The position numbers and the translations under genes were made by a program. The notes under the pieces are model-generated. The model searched no databases, was not told where the DNA came from, and worked only from the letters and a program-made list of their open reading frames with translations. From Evansella alkalicola (lineage in GTDB: Bacteria; Bacillota; Bacilli; Bacillales; Salisediminibacteriaceae): 64,000 nucleotides of DNA. The DNA lies in assembly GCF_019042735.1 (NCBI RefSeq), contig NZ_JAHQCR010000077.1, forward strand, positions 19,338 to 83,337. Direction: 5' to 3'. This document shows, one piece after another, positions 19,022 through 28,567 of this stretch; the stretch's first letter is position 1; every line of letters begins with the position of its first letter.

Positions 19022-19960
19022 TTACTTTGGTTGGACGGAAGTTGGGGTAATTTTGGATTCCTGAGTTGGTATAACAATGAAAAAGTCCTCTCCCTCTAAA
19101 ACAACATTTTGTTCATTATCATAAAGTAATTCTTCGTGCATTTTTTCACCAGGACGCATTCCGATTGTTTGCACGGAAGGTATGTTCATTCCAGTTTCTT
19201 CACAGTATTTCTTAAATGCTTTTACTAAATCACCTATCTTTAAAGCTTTCATTTTTAAAATAAATGTTTCTCCTCCCTTACAATAATACATTGCATTCAA
19301 AATCAAGTGGACTGCCTGAGGAATAGTCATGAAAAAACGAGTCATGGCAGGATCAGTCAGACTGAGTGGTTCTTTTGCTTGTATCTGACTCCTGAATAAG
19401 GAAATGACAGACCCTCTAGACCCAATCACATTTCCAAACCGAACAGAACAAAACTTGGTGTGTTTATTATTGAACATAGAATTTGCACGATAAAACATAT
19501 TTTCAGCAATGCGTTTTGTCATGCCTAATGTATTTACAGGGTTTACTGCTTTATCTGTACTGATGTTCACAACTTTTTTTACTTTATTACTAATACTTGC
19601 TTTGATAACATTCTCGCTACCAATAATATTAGTTTTTACGGCTTCTATAGGATGATCCTCGCAGATAGGAACTTGTTTTAAGGCAGCGGCATGGAAAACA
19701 TAATCCATATCACGAGTCGCGTACTCAACATCCTGATAATTTCTAATATCAGCTAAATAAAATTGAATGTTTTTCATATTCCCATATTTTTGTTTCATTA
19801 AATATTGTTTACTGTCGTCTTTATTTAAAACTAGGATTAGTTTAGGTTTGAATTTTAATAATTCAGCAACAATATATTCACCAATGGAACCACTACCACC
19901 AGTTACTAATATATTCTTGTTTTTATAGTAAGATTCTAACTCTTTGTCATTAATGGTCAC
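19022..19960 (-). CDS. LegB/PseB/CapD-type UDP-sugar 4,6-dehydratase
   Basis: A 312-residue extended short-chain dehydrogenase. The Rossmann motif GGSGSIG (about 21-27), DIRN (about 71), HAAALKQVP, ISTDKAVNP and the late RPGEKMHEELL are typical of the FlaA1/PseB/LegB/CapD group. STDK replaces the usual Tyr triad region, as in that group. It should form a UDP-4-keto-6-deoxy sugar, the first step towards diaminated nonulosonates. It is transcribed away from the aminotransferase operon across a 330-nt divergent promoter region, so the pathway's first and second steps are probably co-regulated. Confidence 0.8.
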   Translation of the reverse strand: MTINDKELESYYKNKNILVTGGSGSIGEYIVAELLKFKPKLILVLNKDDSKQYLMKQKYGNMKNIQFYLADIRNYQDVEYATRDMDYVFHAAALKQVPICEDHPIEAVKTNIIGSENVIKASISNKVKKVVNISTDKAVNPVNTLGMTKRIAENMFYRANSMFNNKHTKFCSVRFGNVIGSRGSVISLFRSQIQAKEPLSLTDPAMTRFFMTIPQAVHLILNAMYYCKGGETFILKMKALKIGDLVKAFKKYCEETGMNIPSVQTIGMRPGEKMHEELLYDNEQNVVLEGEDFFIVIPTQESKITPTSVQPK

Positions 19961-20289
19961 TTTAACTTCCTCCTACTCTATACAATCTCATCTTCAATGA
20001 TTATTAATTCTTGTATATTTGTTAATCATCTCTACTAATCTATGTTTATAAAGGGAATATGCTGTAGATTAATCACTATTTTTATATAAAAAATTAAAAA
20101 TGGTTGTACGCTTATAGGTATGAGTTTGAAGTGATAAAACCTTAAGTTTGGAGTGGAATTAATATTATTGTAGTAAATTATTTTTTTCAAAATTAGAAAA
20201 AGTGTCTATAGCAGAATGAACAGATATTAATAAGATAATAGAAACAACATGTTTTGAGTGGAGTAATGAATGAGAGGAGTACCTATAGG
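19961..20289. other. divergent intergenic region
   Basis: About 330 AT-rich bases separate the minus-strand dehydratase and the plus-strand aminotransferase. It must hold promoters for both directions. I see no clear sigma-A pair or operator palindrome; a sporulation sigma factor is possible. Confidence 0.5.
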
Positions 20290-21423
20290 ATGATACCTTT
20301 ATCGAAACCAGACCTGACAATGTTGGAAAGGAAGTACATTTTGGAAGTACTCGACACAGGTCAATTAAGCTTTGGAGAAAAGATTAATCGGTTTGAAAAT
20401 CTGTTTAGGCAGCAGTTTGAAATGGAGTATGCAGTAGCCGTAAATAGTGGAACAAGTGCTTTACATCTAGCTGTGAAATCTCTTGGACTAAAGGCAGGAG
20501 ACGAGGTTTTGACGACGCCATACAGTTTTATCGCTTCAGCGAATTGTTTATTGTATGAAGGAGTGAAACCTGTCTTTGTAGATATTGATCCGAAAACACT
20601 AAATATGAATACCGCTAAAATGGAGGAACTAATTACTGCTAAGACTAAGGCAATTTTAGTGGTACATGTATTCGGTCAACCATGTGATATGGATGAAGTT
20701 TTGCGTATTGCAACTAAGTATAATTTAGCAATTATCGAGGATGCTTGTGAGGCGATAGGTGCCAAGTGGAAAGGAAAACAGGTGGGAACATTCGGTGATG
20801 CTGGTATATTTGCATTTTATCCTAATAAACAAATTACTACTGGTGAAGGTGGTATTTTAATAACAAATAATGAGAGCATCTATCAAGTAGCGGCTAGCTT
20901 ACGAAATCAGGGACGAAATATAAAGAGTACCTGGCTTGAACATGAACGACTCGGCTACAACTATCGTATGTCTGAACTACAAGCAGCAGTTGGGGTCGCT
21001 CAAATGGAACGACTTAACGAGATTTTGAAGAAACGAAAGCAAGTGGCTGAACGATATCTTGAACTGTTAAAGAAGTTAAAATTGCCAGTAAAAACCCCAT
21101 TGATTTCTAATAACTGTGAAATGAGCTGGTTTGTCTTCGTTGTGATTCTTCCAGAAAATATTGACAGGCAAAAAATGATCGACGACTTAAGTCAACAAGG
21201 AGTTCAAAGTAAACCATATTTTCCATCTATTCATTTACAACCAAGCTATAGAAGAGAGTTTGATTATGAGCGAGGTTTGTTTCCTGTTAGTGAAGCAATG
21301 TCTGATCGAACGTTAGCAATTCCTTTTTATTCAAATTTATCTTTGAATACTCAAAAAAATGTGATTGAAGCATTATCAAAAGCATTAAGAAATATGAACA
21401 AAGTTAATCAAAACAAAGAATAG
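20290..21423 (+). CDS. LegC-type DegT/DnrJ/EryC1 aminotransferase
   Basis: About 377 residues from ATG 20290, chosen because GAGAGGAG precedes it and the family typically opens MIPLSKPDL. PLP-binding signatures are visible: NSGTSALHLA (about 53), DEVLTTPYSFIASAN, EDACEAIGA (Asp that contacts the PLP nitrogen), FAFYPNKQITTGEGG (Schiff-base Lys) and the NYRMSELQAA segment. These enzymes transfer an amino group from glutamate to a 4-keto sugar nucleotide. It is the first gene of a compact operon running to 26227. The product of the divergent dehydratase is its likely substrate. Confidence 0.85.
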   Translation: MIPLSKPDLTMLERKYILEVLDTGQLSFGEKINRFENLFRQQFEMEYAVAVNSGTSALHLAVKSLGLKAGDEVLTTPYSFIASANCLLYEGVKPVFVDIDPKTLNMNTAKMEELITAKTKAILVVHVFGQPCDMDEVLRIATKYNLAIIEDACEAIGAKWKGKQVGTFGDAGIFAFYPNKQITTGEGGILITNNESIYQVAASLRNQGRNIKSTWLEHERLGYNYRMSELQAAVGVAQMERLNEILKKRKQVAERYLELLKKLKLPVKTPLISNNCEMSWFVFVVILPENIDRQKMIDDLSQQGVQSKPYFPSIHLQPSYRREFDYERGLFPVSEAMSDRTLAIPFYSNLSLNTQKNVIEALSKALRNMNKVNQNKE

Positions 21424-21444
21424 GTTAGGGGAGGAGAAATTATT

Positions 21445-21942
21445 ATGGTAGAACTTCAATTGGCTAAAATAGATGACTTTAACTTTTTTTATGAAATCAA
21501 GGCAAACAAGGAAAATATGTATTGGTCAGGACACGAAAATTTACCAAAATATGAAAACTTGATGAATTTTTTTAATGAAACTGTAAAAAATCAACAAATG
21601 GATCTTCATCGAAAAATTTACATTATAATGAGCAATCAATTGAAATGCGGCTATGTATATCTTGATCCTATTGATAAGGAAACAGCTTCAGTAAGTATTG
21701 CCGTAATTGACAAACACTCAGGAAAAGGCTTAGGGCGTAGAGCTTTAAAGAGGTTGTTGCAAATAGCCAAAAACAGTGGTTATCAATCTATTCTTGCAGA
21801 AATTAGAGAAGACAATGTAAGGAGTCACAAGCTTTTTACATCTATAGGATTTAAGCAAACTGGGGATTATCATTTAAGTCACATAGAGAATTTAAATAAG
21901 AAACTAAAAATGCTCCAGTATAGATTTTATTTTGAGGACTGA
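21445..21942 (+). CDS. GNAT N-acetyltransferase, LegH-like
   Basis: A 165-residue GNAT protein, ATG 21445 behind GGGGAGGAG. The acetyl-CoA loop reads HSGKGLGRRALKRLL (about 91-105), followed by the strand ILAEIREDN and HKLFTSIGFKQTG, standard GNAT motifs A and B. Placed directly after a sugar aminotransferase, it probably acetylates the newly formed amino sugar, the LegH step of legionaminic acid synthesis. SpsD of B. subtilis is an analogue. The family is firm; the step is inferred from context. Confidence 0.8.
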   Translation: MVELQLAKIDDFNFFYEIKANKENMYWSGHENLPKYENLMNFFNETVKNQQMDLHRKIYIIMSNQLKCGYVYLDPIDKETASVSIAVIDKHSGKGLGRRALKRLLQIAKNSGYQSILAEIREDNVRSHKLFTSIGFKQTGDYHLSHIENLNKKLKMLQYRFYFED

Positions 21943-21947
21943 AATAA

Positions 21948-23021
21948 ATGGAGATAGGTAGTGAATTTCATTTAAGGTTAGAGAGTTTAAAAGAAGCGGA
22001 TTTCTCCATTTATCATTTATTAAAAGATTACAATGCGCTGTATTTAGATAGTGGCAGGAGTGCATTACGTTTAATACTAAATAACATTAATCGAGGAGAA
22101 GTTTTAGTACCAGAATATATCTGTGATTCAGTTATTAACTGTTTTACAGGTTTTGAAATAAAGTGCTACCGGCTTAAACCAGACCTTGAAATAGATATGG
22201 AGGATTTATGTAATAAAATAAGTCCGAGTACAAAAATTGTTTTTTTGATGCATTATTTCGGTGCTTTACAACGAGAGGAAGTTTGCCTTCAACTTCAAGA
22301 ACTCCGTAATCAAAAAGGATTCATGATTATTGAAGATACGACGCACAGTATATTTTCATCTCCTATAACGGTAGGCGATTACTGTATTTGCAGTTTACGT
22401 AAATGGTTTGCAATTCCTGATGGCGGCGTTCTGTATTCTACTCATTCACTACAAAGATGGAAGAACTTAAATTTAAATAGAAATAGAAGTATTGAAAAGG
22501 CTTATGGAATGATATTAAAAACACTTTATTTAGATGGTGAATTAAAATCCAATTCAATCTTTAGAAAGATTTTCGAATCAACAGAAAACAAATTGAACTG
22601 TAAAAAAGAGGTATTAAAAATATCAAGCTTATCGGAATACCTCCTTCAGTGTTATGACCTATCAACAATGATTTCTAAAAGAAAAGAAAATTATCATCAA
22701 TTATTAAATGGGATATGGGTTAGTGGATTCTCCCCCATTCAAACATTACAGAAAACTGATTGTCCATTTACGTTACCTATAAGATTAAACAATAGAGATC
22801 AATTTAGAAAGTATTTAATAAATCATAAAATATTTTGTGCAGTACATTGGCCATTAGAAAAAAATATATTAAATAAAATGAAGAGAGCTAAACAGCTTTC
22901 ATTAGAGATAATCTCTTTCCCTATTGATCAACGTTATCACACTGATGAAATAGACTATTTAATTAAGGTGATAAATCAGTATGAAAGGAGACGAATGGAT
23001 GCAGGTAATCACTCACCATGA
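21948..23021 (+). CDS. DegT-like PLP-dependent protein of unknown substrate
   Basis: A 357-residue protein with a reduced aspartate-aminotransferase fold: LYLDSGRSALRLIL at about residue 31, VLVPEYICDSVINC, FLMHYFG, MIIEDTTHSI (the PLP Asp) and SLRKWFAIPDGG, where Lys should bind PLP. The start at ATG 21948 is only 5 nt after the previous stop and has a weak binding site, suggesting coupling. It is more divergent than the LegC-type enzyme and has no obvious role in the canonical pathway; it may modify the sugar further or make an amino group for the FemAB/GNAT protein that overlaps its end. Confidence 0.7.
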   Translation: MEIGSEFHLRLESLKEADFSIYHLLKDYNALYLDSGRSALRLILNNINRGEVLVPEYICDSVINCFTGFEIKCYRLKPDLEIDMEDLCNKISPSTKIVFLMHYFGALQREEVCLQLQELRNQKGFMIIEDTTHSIFSSPITVGDYCICSLRKWFAIPDGGVLYSTHSLQRWKNLNLNRNRSIEKAYGMILKTLYLDGELKSNSIFRKIFESTENKLNCKKEVLKISSLSEYLLQCYDLSTMISKRKENYHQLLNGIWVSGFSPIQTLQKTDCPFTLPIRLNNRDQFRKYLINHKIFCAVHWPLEKNILNKMKRAKQLSLEIISFPIDQRYHTDEIDYLIKVINQYERRRMDAGNHSP

Positions 23022-24054
23022 GAAAGAAAAGTGGAATGAAATAGTAAAGTCATTCTCAAATTGGGATGTATACTACCTATGCGAATATGCAGAATCATTC
23101 ATGCTGCATGGTGACGGCACTCCTTATTTGTTTTATTTCAAAGATGGTAGCAGTAGATTATGTTACGTAGTTTTGTTAAACGATATTGCTGAGATTTCGG
23201 CCTATAAGGGGCACATAAAAACTGGTGTTTATTTTGATATTACAACGCCATATGGATATGGTGGTCCTATAGTTGAAGGAGAGTTTAAAAAACGCAATCA
23301 AGCAAAATTTCTTACGGAATTGAGTCAATATTGTCGAGAGAATAATATAATTACTCAATTTCTTCGCTTTCACCCATTATTTCAAAATCAAGTTTATATG
23401 GATAGTATTTGTGAGATTTTTCCTATAAAAGATACGATTACTATGGATACTATTTCATCTGATACCATCCAAAAGAATTTACACAGCAAAAATCAAAATA
23501 TGATAAGAAAAGCGAAAAAAGTAGGGGTAGAAATAAAGCAAGATAATGGGGAAAGGTTGGATGACTTTATAAGGATTTACGAATCAACCATGGACAATAA
23601 TAAAGCAAGTGAATATTATTATTTTTCGTCTGATTATTATGAGTTTTTAAGAAAGGAAATGAGTGAAAATGTTAGTTTCTTTTACGCTTGTAAGGAAGAA
23701 GAAATAATAGGTGCATCGATATTCCTCTATAACGACCAATATATGCATTATCATTTGTCTGGGACACAAAAGGAGTTTAGGGAATTCGCTTCTATGAATC
23801 TATTACTGTATGAAGCGGCGCTTTGGGCTGAGAAAAAGGGGATAAAGCAATTCCACCTAGGTGGAGGTGTTAGCGCTACGGATAGCTTGTTTAAGTTTAA
23901 AAAACAATTTAATAAGAATGGTTATAAGCACTTTTATATAGGTAGAAATATTTTTGATGAGCAGGTGTATAACCATTTACTCCAAATTAGAAAAATGATA
24001 GATCCAAAGTTTAATATAAACAATGATAAGCTAATTCAGTATAGAAAGGATTAA
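22999..24054 (+). CDS. FemAB/GNAT-fold acyl- or aminoacyltransferase
   Basis: About 351 residues from ATG 22999, chosen because AAAGGAG lies 9 nt upstream; ATG 22981 lies before that site. It overlaps the previous gene by 23 nt. GYGGPIVEG in the N-terminal half, HSKNQNMIRKAKKVG, YESTMDNNKAS, FFYACKEEEIIGASIFLY, HYHLSGT and FHLGGGVSATDSLFKFKKQF match the FemAB-like double-GNAT proteins often found in surface-polysaccharide clusters. It may attach an acyl or amino acid group to the nonulosonate. Membrane helices are absent, so it is cytoplasmic. Confidence 0.75.
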   Translation: MQVITHHEKEKWNEIVKSFSNWDVYYLCEYAESFMLHGDGTPYLFYFKDGSSRLCYVVLLNDIAEISAYKGHIKTGVYFDITTPYGYGGPIVEGEFKKRNQAKFLTELSQYCRENNIITQFLRFHPLFQNQVYMDSICEIFPIKDTITMDTISSDTIQKNLHSKNQNMIRKAKKVGVEIKQDNGERLDDFIRIYESTMDNNKASEYYYFSSDYYEFLRKEMSENVSFFYACKEEEIIGASIFLYNDQYMHYHLSGTQKEFREFASMNLLLYEAALWAEKKGIKQFHLGGGVSATDSLFKFKKQFNKNGYKHFYIGRNIFDEQVYNHLLQIRKMIDPKFNINNDKLIQYRKD

Positions 24055-24059
24055 TTTTA

Positions 24060-25055
24060 ATGGGAGTTTATATTATTGCAGAAGCAGGCGGAAATCATAA
24101 TGGTAATTTTGATTTAGCCTTACGTCTGATCGATGAAGCAGTAAATGCTGGCGCTGATTGTGTGAAATTTCAAACATTTATAACTGACGAAGTGGTTTCT
24201 AAATCGGCAAAAAAAGCCTCATATCAAAAAGAAACAACAAATGAAGAAGAAAGCCAATACGATATGGTAAAAAAACTAGAACTATCCTATAGCCAATATA
24301 GGGAGCTTCAAGAGTATTGTAATAAAAAAGGGATTGTTTTTTTATCTACACCATTTGACATAAAAAGTATCTCACTTTTACAAGAACTAGACCTGCCCTT
24401 TTGGAAAATACCCTCAGGAGAAATTACCAATTTACCCTATCTTCTAGAGATTGCTAAAACAGGTAAAGATGTGGTTCTATCAACGGGTATGGCTACAATA
24501 ACTGAAATAAGAGAGGCAATCGATGTTTTGAAAAACAATGGAGCAGGGGAGATAAGTATTCTTCATTGTAATACTGAATACCCTACACCAATGGAAGATG
24601 TAAACTTAAAAGTCATGGGTTCCTTGAGAGAACTATTCAATTTGGATATTGGATATTCAGATCATACTTTAGGGATAGAGGTTCCTATTGCTGCAGTAGC
24701 ATTGGGGGCAAAGGTAATCGAAAAACATTTTACACTGGATAGAACAATGGAGGGTCCAGATCATAAGGCTAGTTTAGAGCCACACGAACTAAAAAAAATG
24801 GTGGAAAGTATACGTAATATAGAAATGGCATTAGGTCACCCCCATAAAAAACCTACGTTATCAGAGAAAAAAAACATGGAAGTTGCAAGAAAAAGCATTG
24901 TGGCAAGACGTAATATTAGGCAAGGTGAAATATTTAGTGAAGAGAACATCACTGTAAAGCGTCCAGGAAATGGAATTAGTCCTATGTACTGGTTTGATGT
25001 TTTAGGGAAACAGGCAAGCAAAGATTTTCAAGAAGATGAGTTGATCGATTTATGA
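24060..25055 (+). CDS. NeuB/LegI-type nonulosonic acid synthase
   Basis: A 331-residue protein with the canonical family features: IIAEAGGNHNG, CVKFQTF, FLSTPFD, WKIPSGE, VVLSTGMA, LHCNTEYPTP, DIGYSDHTLG, VIEKHFTLDR and GPDHKASLEP, then a C-terminal SAF domain from about residue 275. It condenses phosphoenolpyruvate with an N-acetylated hexosamine derivative to make a nine-carbon acid. The next gene overlaps its end by 4 nt and encodes the epimerase that makes its substrate. It is the active-looking counterpart of the divergent copy at 14163-15182. Confidence 0.9.
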   Translation: MGVYIIAEAGGNHNGNFDLALRLIDEAVNAGADCVKFQTFITDEVVSKSAKKASYQKETTNEEESQYDMVKKLELSYSQYRELQEYCNKKGIVFLSTPFDIKSISLLQELDLPFWKIPSGEITNLPYLLEIAKTGKDVVLSTGMATITEIREAIDVLKNNGAGEISILHCNTEYPTPMEDVNLKVMGSLRELFNLDIGYSDHTLGIEVPIAAVALGAKVIEKHFTLDRTMEGPDHKASLEPHELKKMVESIRNIEMALGHPHKKPTLSEKKNMEVARKSIVARRNIRQGEIFSEENITVKRPGNGISPMYWFDVLGKQASKDFQEDELIDL

Positions 25056-26227
25056 AAAAAGTATGTGTGGTTACATCAACAAGAGCAGAATATGGGTTAT
25101 TACGTAATCTAATTCAAAAGATTCAAGATGACCAATCGTTAGAATTATGCTTAGTCGTAACGGGGATGCATTTATCACAGGAATTTGGAATGACAGTTGA
25201 AGAAATAGAAAGGGATAATTATCCAATAGCAGAAAAGATAGACATTCTATTGAGTGGAGATAGTCCTTCAGCCATTTCTAAAACAATGGGGTTAGCCTCT
25301 ATTTCATTTTCAGATATGTTTGAAAGACAGAAACCAGATATATTAATTGTATTAGGAGACCGTTACGAATTGCTTCCAATTTGTGCATGTGCCATGAATG
25401 CCCGTATCCCCATTGCCCATATTTCTGGTGGTGAAACTACTGAAGGTGTAGTTGATGAGTGCATTAGGCATTGTATTACAAAAATGAGTTATTTACATTT
25501 TCCTGGTTGCGAACCATACAGAAAACGTATTATTCAATTAGGAGAGTCACCAGAAAGGGTATTTAATTATGGCGATGTTGGAGTGGAACTGGTAAGGTCG
25601 ATGAAGCTCTTGCCAAAAACTGAATTGGAACAGTTACTGCATTTTAATTTAAGTGGGGCATATGCGTGTGTTACGTTTCATCCAACCACCCTAGAAGATA
25701 AAACTGCTGCGAAACAAACAGATGAATTACTGGAAGCGATAAATAAATTCCCTAATATGAAGTTTATTTTCTTAAAAACTAATTCTGATACAGGTGGACG
25801 GATTATCAATAAAAAGATTGATCAATATGTCTCTCGAAATAATAATTGTATTGCCTTTCAATCTCTTAGTATACAAACCTACCTTTCTTGTATGAAATAC
25901 TCTTCTGTTGTAATTGGAAATTCCTCAAGTGGTATAGTCGAAGCTCCTACATTCGGAGTCCCTACAATAAACATTGGTGATAGACAAAAAGGCCGACTTC
26001 AAGCAAGTAGCATCATTAATTGTAATCCGATAGCTAAAGATGTGATTGAAGCGATTAAATTATCTCAAACAAATAGATTTAAGGATATTGCATCAAATAC
26101 AATAAACCCATATGGATCTGGTAACACATCAGCGTTAATTGTTGAAACGATAAAGGATTTTTTATGCGAAAATAAAATTGATTTGAAAAAAAGTTTTTAC
26201 AATATTAGTTACGAGATCAATGGTTGA
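25052..26227 (+). CDS. NeuC/LegG-type hydrolysing UDP-sugar 2-epimerase
   Basis: A 391-residue GT-B-fold epimerase: VVTSTRAEYGLL, VVTGMHLS, LVVLGDR-like LIVLGDRYELL, AHISGGETTEG, VTFHPTTLE and GNSSSGIVEAP are diagnostic. It releases UDP and inverts C2 to give the free hexose that NeuB/LegI uses. It overlaps the synthase gene (ATGA), which ensures matched expression. It is the last gene of the operon. Whether it makes ManNAc or the diamino derivative depends on the upstream LegB/LegC-type enzymes; the latter is favoured by their presence. Confidence 0.88.
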   Translation: MKKVCVVTSTRAEYGLLRNLIQKIQDDQSLELCLVVTGMHLSQEFGMTVEEIERDNYPIAEKIDILLSGDSPSAISKTMGLASISFSDMFERQKPDILIVLGDRYELLPICACAMNARIPIAHISGGETTEGVVDECIRHCITKMSYLHFPGCEPYRKRIIQLGESPERVFNYGDVGVELVRSMKLLPKTELEQLLHFNLSGAYACVTFHPTTLEDKTAAKQTDELLEAINKFPNMKFIFLKTNSDTGGRIINKKIDQYVSRNNNCIAFQSLSIQTYLSCMKYSSVVIGNSSSGIVEAPTFGVPTINIGDRQKGRLQASSIINCNPIAKDVIEAIKLSQTNRFKDIASNTINPYGSGNTSALIVETIKDFLCENKIDLKKSFYNISYEING

Positions 26228-26636
26228 GGAATAGAAAGGTATGTAGAAGATTAGTAAACAGGATGTTGACATTGAAGATAATACAAAGGAAAGTAAGTAA
26301 GCTAGCAGATGCAGCAACAGATATTTACAATTGGTGTTTATAAGGAGTTCTATTGCTTTAAGTAGGCGGTATGATCATTGTTTTTCAACGCTGAAAGCTA
26401 ACCTAGAGTAATGCGATAAAAAGAGGGCTTTTCATTAGTGGACAATACTTATGGAAGCCTTTTTGTATTTATACAAACATGGTGATATGTATTATATATA
26501 ATTTACTTCTGCTACTGCATTTATTTGACCATACATTAATTAAACATATTATTCATAAGAAATATACACTGTCTTTAAATTCACTTTACATCCAAGAGTT
26601 ACGATATAACTAACAAAATATGGAGGGGGTAGTATT
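26228..26636. other. intergenic region with weak terminator
   Basis: No gene seen in about 410 bases. AAAAAGAGGGCTT (about 26417-26429) can pair imperfectly with AAGCCTTTTT (about 26453-26463), a likely terminator for the nonulosonate operon. Confidence 0.45.
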
Positions 26637-27452
26637 GTGTTGGGTGTTCGGGCGGTATTTATTGATATGGATGGTACACTGCTTACCAAAGCAAATGAGG
26701 TAACAAAAAGGAATAAAGAAGCAATTCACATGTTAATTAATCAAGGGATAAAAGTATTTTTAGCAACCGGTAGGCAGTACGACATTACGGTTCCATACCA
26801 CGAGCTATTAGGATTGAAGACACCAATGATCTGTTTAAACGGTGCAGCCATATACGACGGTTATAATGGGAAACTAATTCAAAAAAAGACGATTGAAATA
26901 GACGAAGAGTTGTTTCATCGAATAACTGCTGAAGAGATGTGTAATGTCATTGTTCATACAGAGGAAGGTACTTATTGTAAGGAAAGATCTGAGGAAGTTA
27001 ATATATGGACCCTAGAAGGGAGAGTACCTCCTAAATATATTGGAGATTTACGGCATGCTAATTATGGGGAAGTATTAAAGTATAGTGTCAATACAGGCAA
27101 AGTTAGCCGATCCTTAGCCAAACCATTTACAGAGGATAAAGAAGTAATACATTGGAACAACGGTTTTGAATTACTGGCCCGCGGTGTATCTAAGTGGTCA
27201 GCGATACAAACCTTGATCCGTGCATATGGAATCAGTAGGGAAGAAGTAGTGACAATAGGTGATGGTCCCAATGATGTAACGATGCTTCGTCATGCAGGAT
27301 TGGGTGTTGCCATGGGGAATGCAGCTAAGAATGTTAAAGCTAATGCGGATATGATTATTGGTTACCATGATGAGGACGCACTTGCTGTGTTTTTTGAATC
27401 TTATCTCATCAATTCGTATTCAATGAATCTAGGAAATACAGATTTGGGTTAG
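26637..27452 (+). CDS. Cof-type HAD phosphatase
   Basis: A 271-residue HAD-IIB protein from GTG 26637, with GGAGGGGG 7 nt upstream. Motif I is FIDMDGTLL (catalytic Asp pair), motif II FLATGR, the Cof cap lies around residues 85-185, motif III Lys is in SKWSAI, and motif IV is IGDGPNDVTML. Members hydrolyse sugar phosphates or similar small phosphoesters. Placed directly upstream of a phosphonate importer, it may help recover phosphate, but no shared promoter is evident. Confidence 0.85.
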   Translation: MLGVRAVFIDMDGTLLTKANEVTKRNKEAIHMLINQGIKVFLATGRQYDITVPYHELLGLKTPMICLNGAAIYDGYNGKLIQKKTIEIDEELFHRITAEEMCNVIVHTEEGTYCKERSEEVNIWTLEGRVPPKYIGDLRHANYGEVLKYSVNTGKVSRSLAKPFTEDKEVIHWNNGFELLARGVSKWSAIQTLIRAYGISREEVVTIGDGPNDVTMLRHAGLGVAMGNAAKNVKANADMIIGYHDEDALAVFFESYLINSYSMNLGNTDLG

Positions 27453-27494
27453 CATAACTTTAGAGTATTATCTCTATGGAATATAGATATATTA

Positions 27495-27531
27495 TTAACT
27501 TAAATATACAAAAAATTTACAAAACTTAACA
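27495..27531 (+). promoter_or_regulatory. candidate PhoP box before the first phnD gene
   Basis: Four hexamers recur at 10-11 bp: TTAACT (27495), TATACA (27505), TTTACA (27516) and TTAACA (27526). This resembles the Bacillus PhoP site of TT(A/C/T)A(C/T)A repeats. A possible -10 TAATAT lies at 27549. Only the last two match the consensus exactly. Confidence 0.5.
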
Positions 27532-27611
27532 ATTTATCAATTCTCCATTAATATTAGTTCACTACAATGAAGTAGTCAAAGATAATCTATTTTTAAAGGG
27601 GGAATGGTAAC

Positions 27612-28550
27612 ATGTTATCAATATTTAAAAGTATTGTATTTGTATTCATCAGCATTTTACTTTTGGCTGCATGTGGTGAGGCGGAAACGGAAACACAAGC
27701 AGAAACACCAACTTCACCAGAAACTGCAGGGGAATCGTCTCAAAGTGATGGTGTGGATCGGTCTGAGTGGCCTGAGAAAATTAGATTTGCAGTTACAGGA
27801 ATAGAAGGAATGGAAGAACTTCAACGACGTTACGATGTTTTCCAAGAGTTAATTGAAGATTTAATGGGGGTGGAATTCGAATTTTTTGCCCTTTCTGATA
27901 GGACCATTTCAACAACTGCATTGGAGTATGATCAAGTAGACATTATTTTATCTGGTCCTTCTGAATATGTACTAACTAAATCTGCTGTGCCGACTGCGGA
28001 ACCTTTAGCAGCTGTGGAACGTGATGCTTATCATACGGTATTTATTGTGGCGGAAGATAGCGAGTTTAAGACTTTAGAAGATTTAAAGGGCCATAAAATT
28101 GCCATGAAGGATACTGGGTCTACCTCTGGGCATATTGGACCAAGCTCGATTTTAATTGATGCAGGATTTGACTTAGATAGGGATGTTAATATCCTTCTGC
28201 TAGGTGGAGCTTCAGTAGAAGCATTAAAGTCAGGGGAAGTAGACGCTGTTGGAGACGGTATTCGTGTTTTTAACAAAATGGTAGAAGAGGATGGAGAAGG
28301 GGTATGGCGACTTTTACACGAAGGGCCACCACTTCCGCAAGATCCATTTGTAGCAAATCCAAATTTGCCAGAAAGCTTTAAAGCAGAGTTCAAACGTGTC
28401 CTATTAGAAAACCAAGAAGAAATCTTAAATGCCATTTTAAACCACGAGGATAACAATAAATATATTAATGCAAAAATCGTAGAGATTAGTGATGCTGATT
28501 ATGATTTAATGCGTGAGACATATAGCACATTAGGGATTGAGCTAGAGTAA
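27612..28550 (+). CDS. phnD: phosphonate/phosphite ABC transporter substrate-binding lipoprotein
   Basis: A 312-residue lipoprotein: a hydrophobic signal ends in lipobox LLAAC, with Cys at about residue 21, then an acidic Thr/Glu linker. The mature part fits the PhnD/PtxB group: IRFAVTGIEG, LEYDQVDIILSGPSEY, LEDLKGHKIAMKDTGSTSGHIGPSSIL and VDAVGDGIRV. It should bind phosphonate, phosphite or a related anion outside the membrane and deliver it to the PhnCE channel encoded directly downstream. A candidate PhoP box lies upstream, so expression under phosphate limitation is likely. The exact ligand cannot be told. Confidence 0.85.
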   Translation: MLSIFKSIVFVFISILLLAACGEAETETQAETPTSPETAGESSQSDGVDRSEWPEKIRFAVTGIEGMEELQRRYDVFQELIEDLMGVEFEFFALSDRTISTTALEYDQVDIILSGPSEYVLTKSAVPTAEPLAAVERDAYHTVFIVAEDSEFKTLEDLKGHKIAMKDTGSTSGHIGPSSILIDAGFDLDRDVNILLLGGASVEALKSGEVDAVGDGIRVFNKMVEEDGEGVWRLLHEGPPLPQDPFVANPNLPESFKAEFKRVLLENQEEILNAILNHEDNNKYINAKIVEISDADYDLMRETYSTLGIELE

Positions 28551-28567
28551 TTACAGGTGGGATAGGG

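Noticed and set aside
26263..26340. Short frame after the NeuC-like gene, reading MLTLKIIQRKVSK
   Set aside because: Only 25 codons, a weak binding site and no recognised family; it could be a gene tail but cannot be supported.
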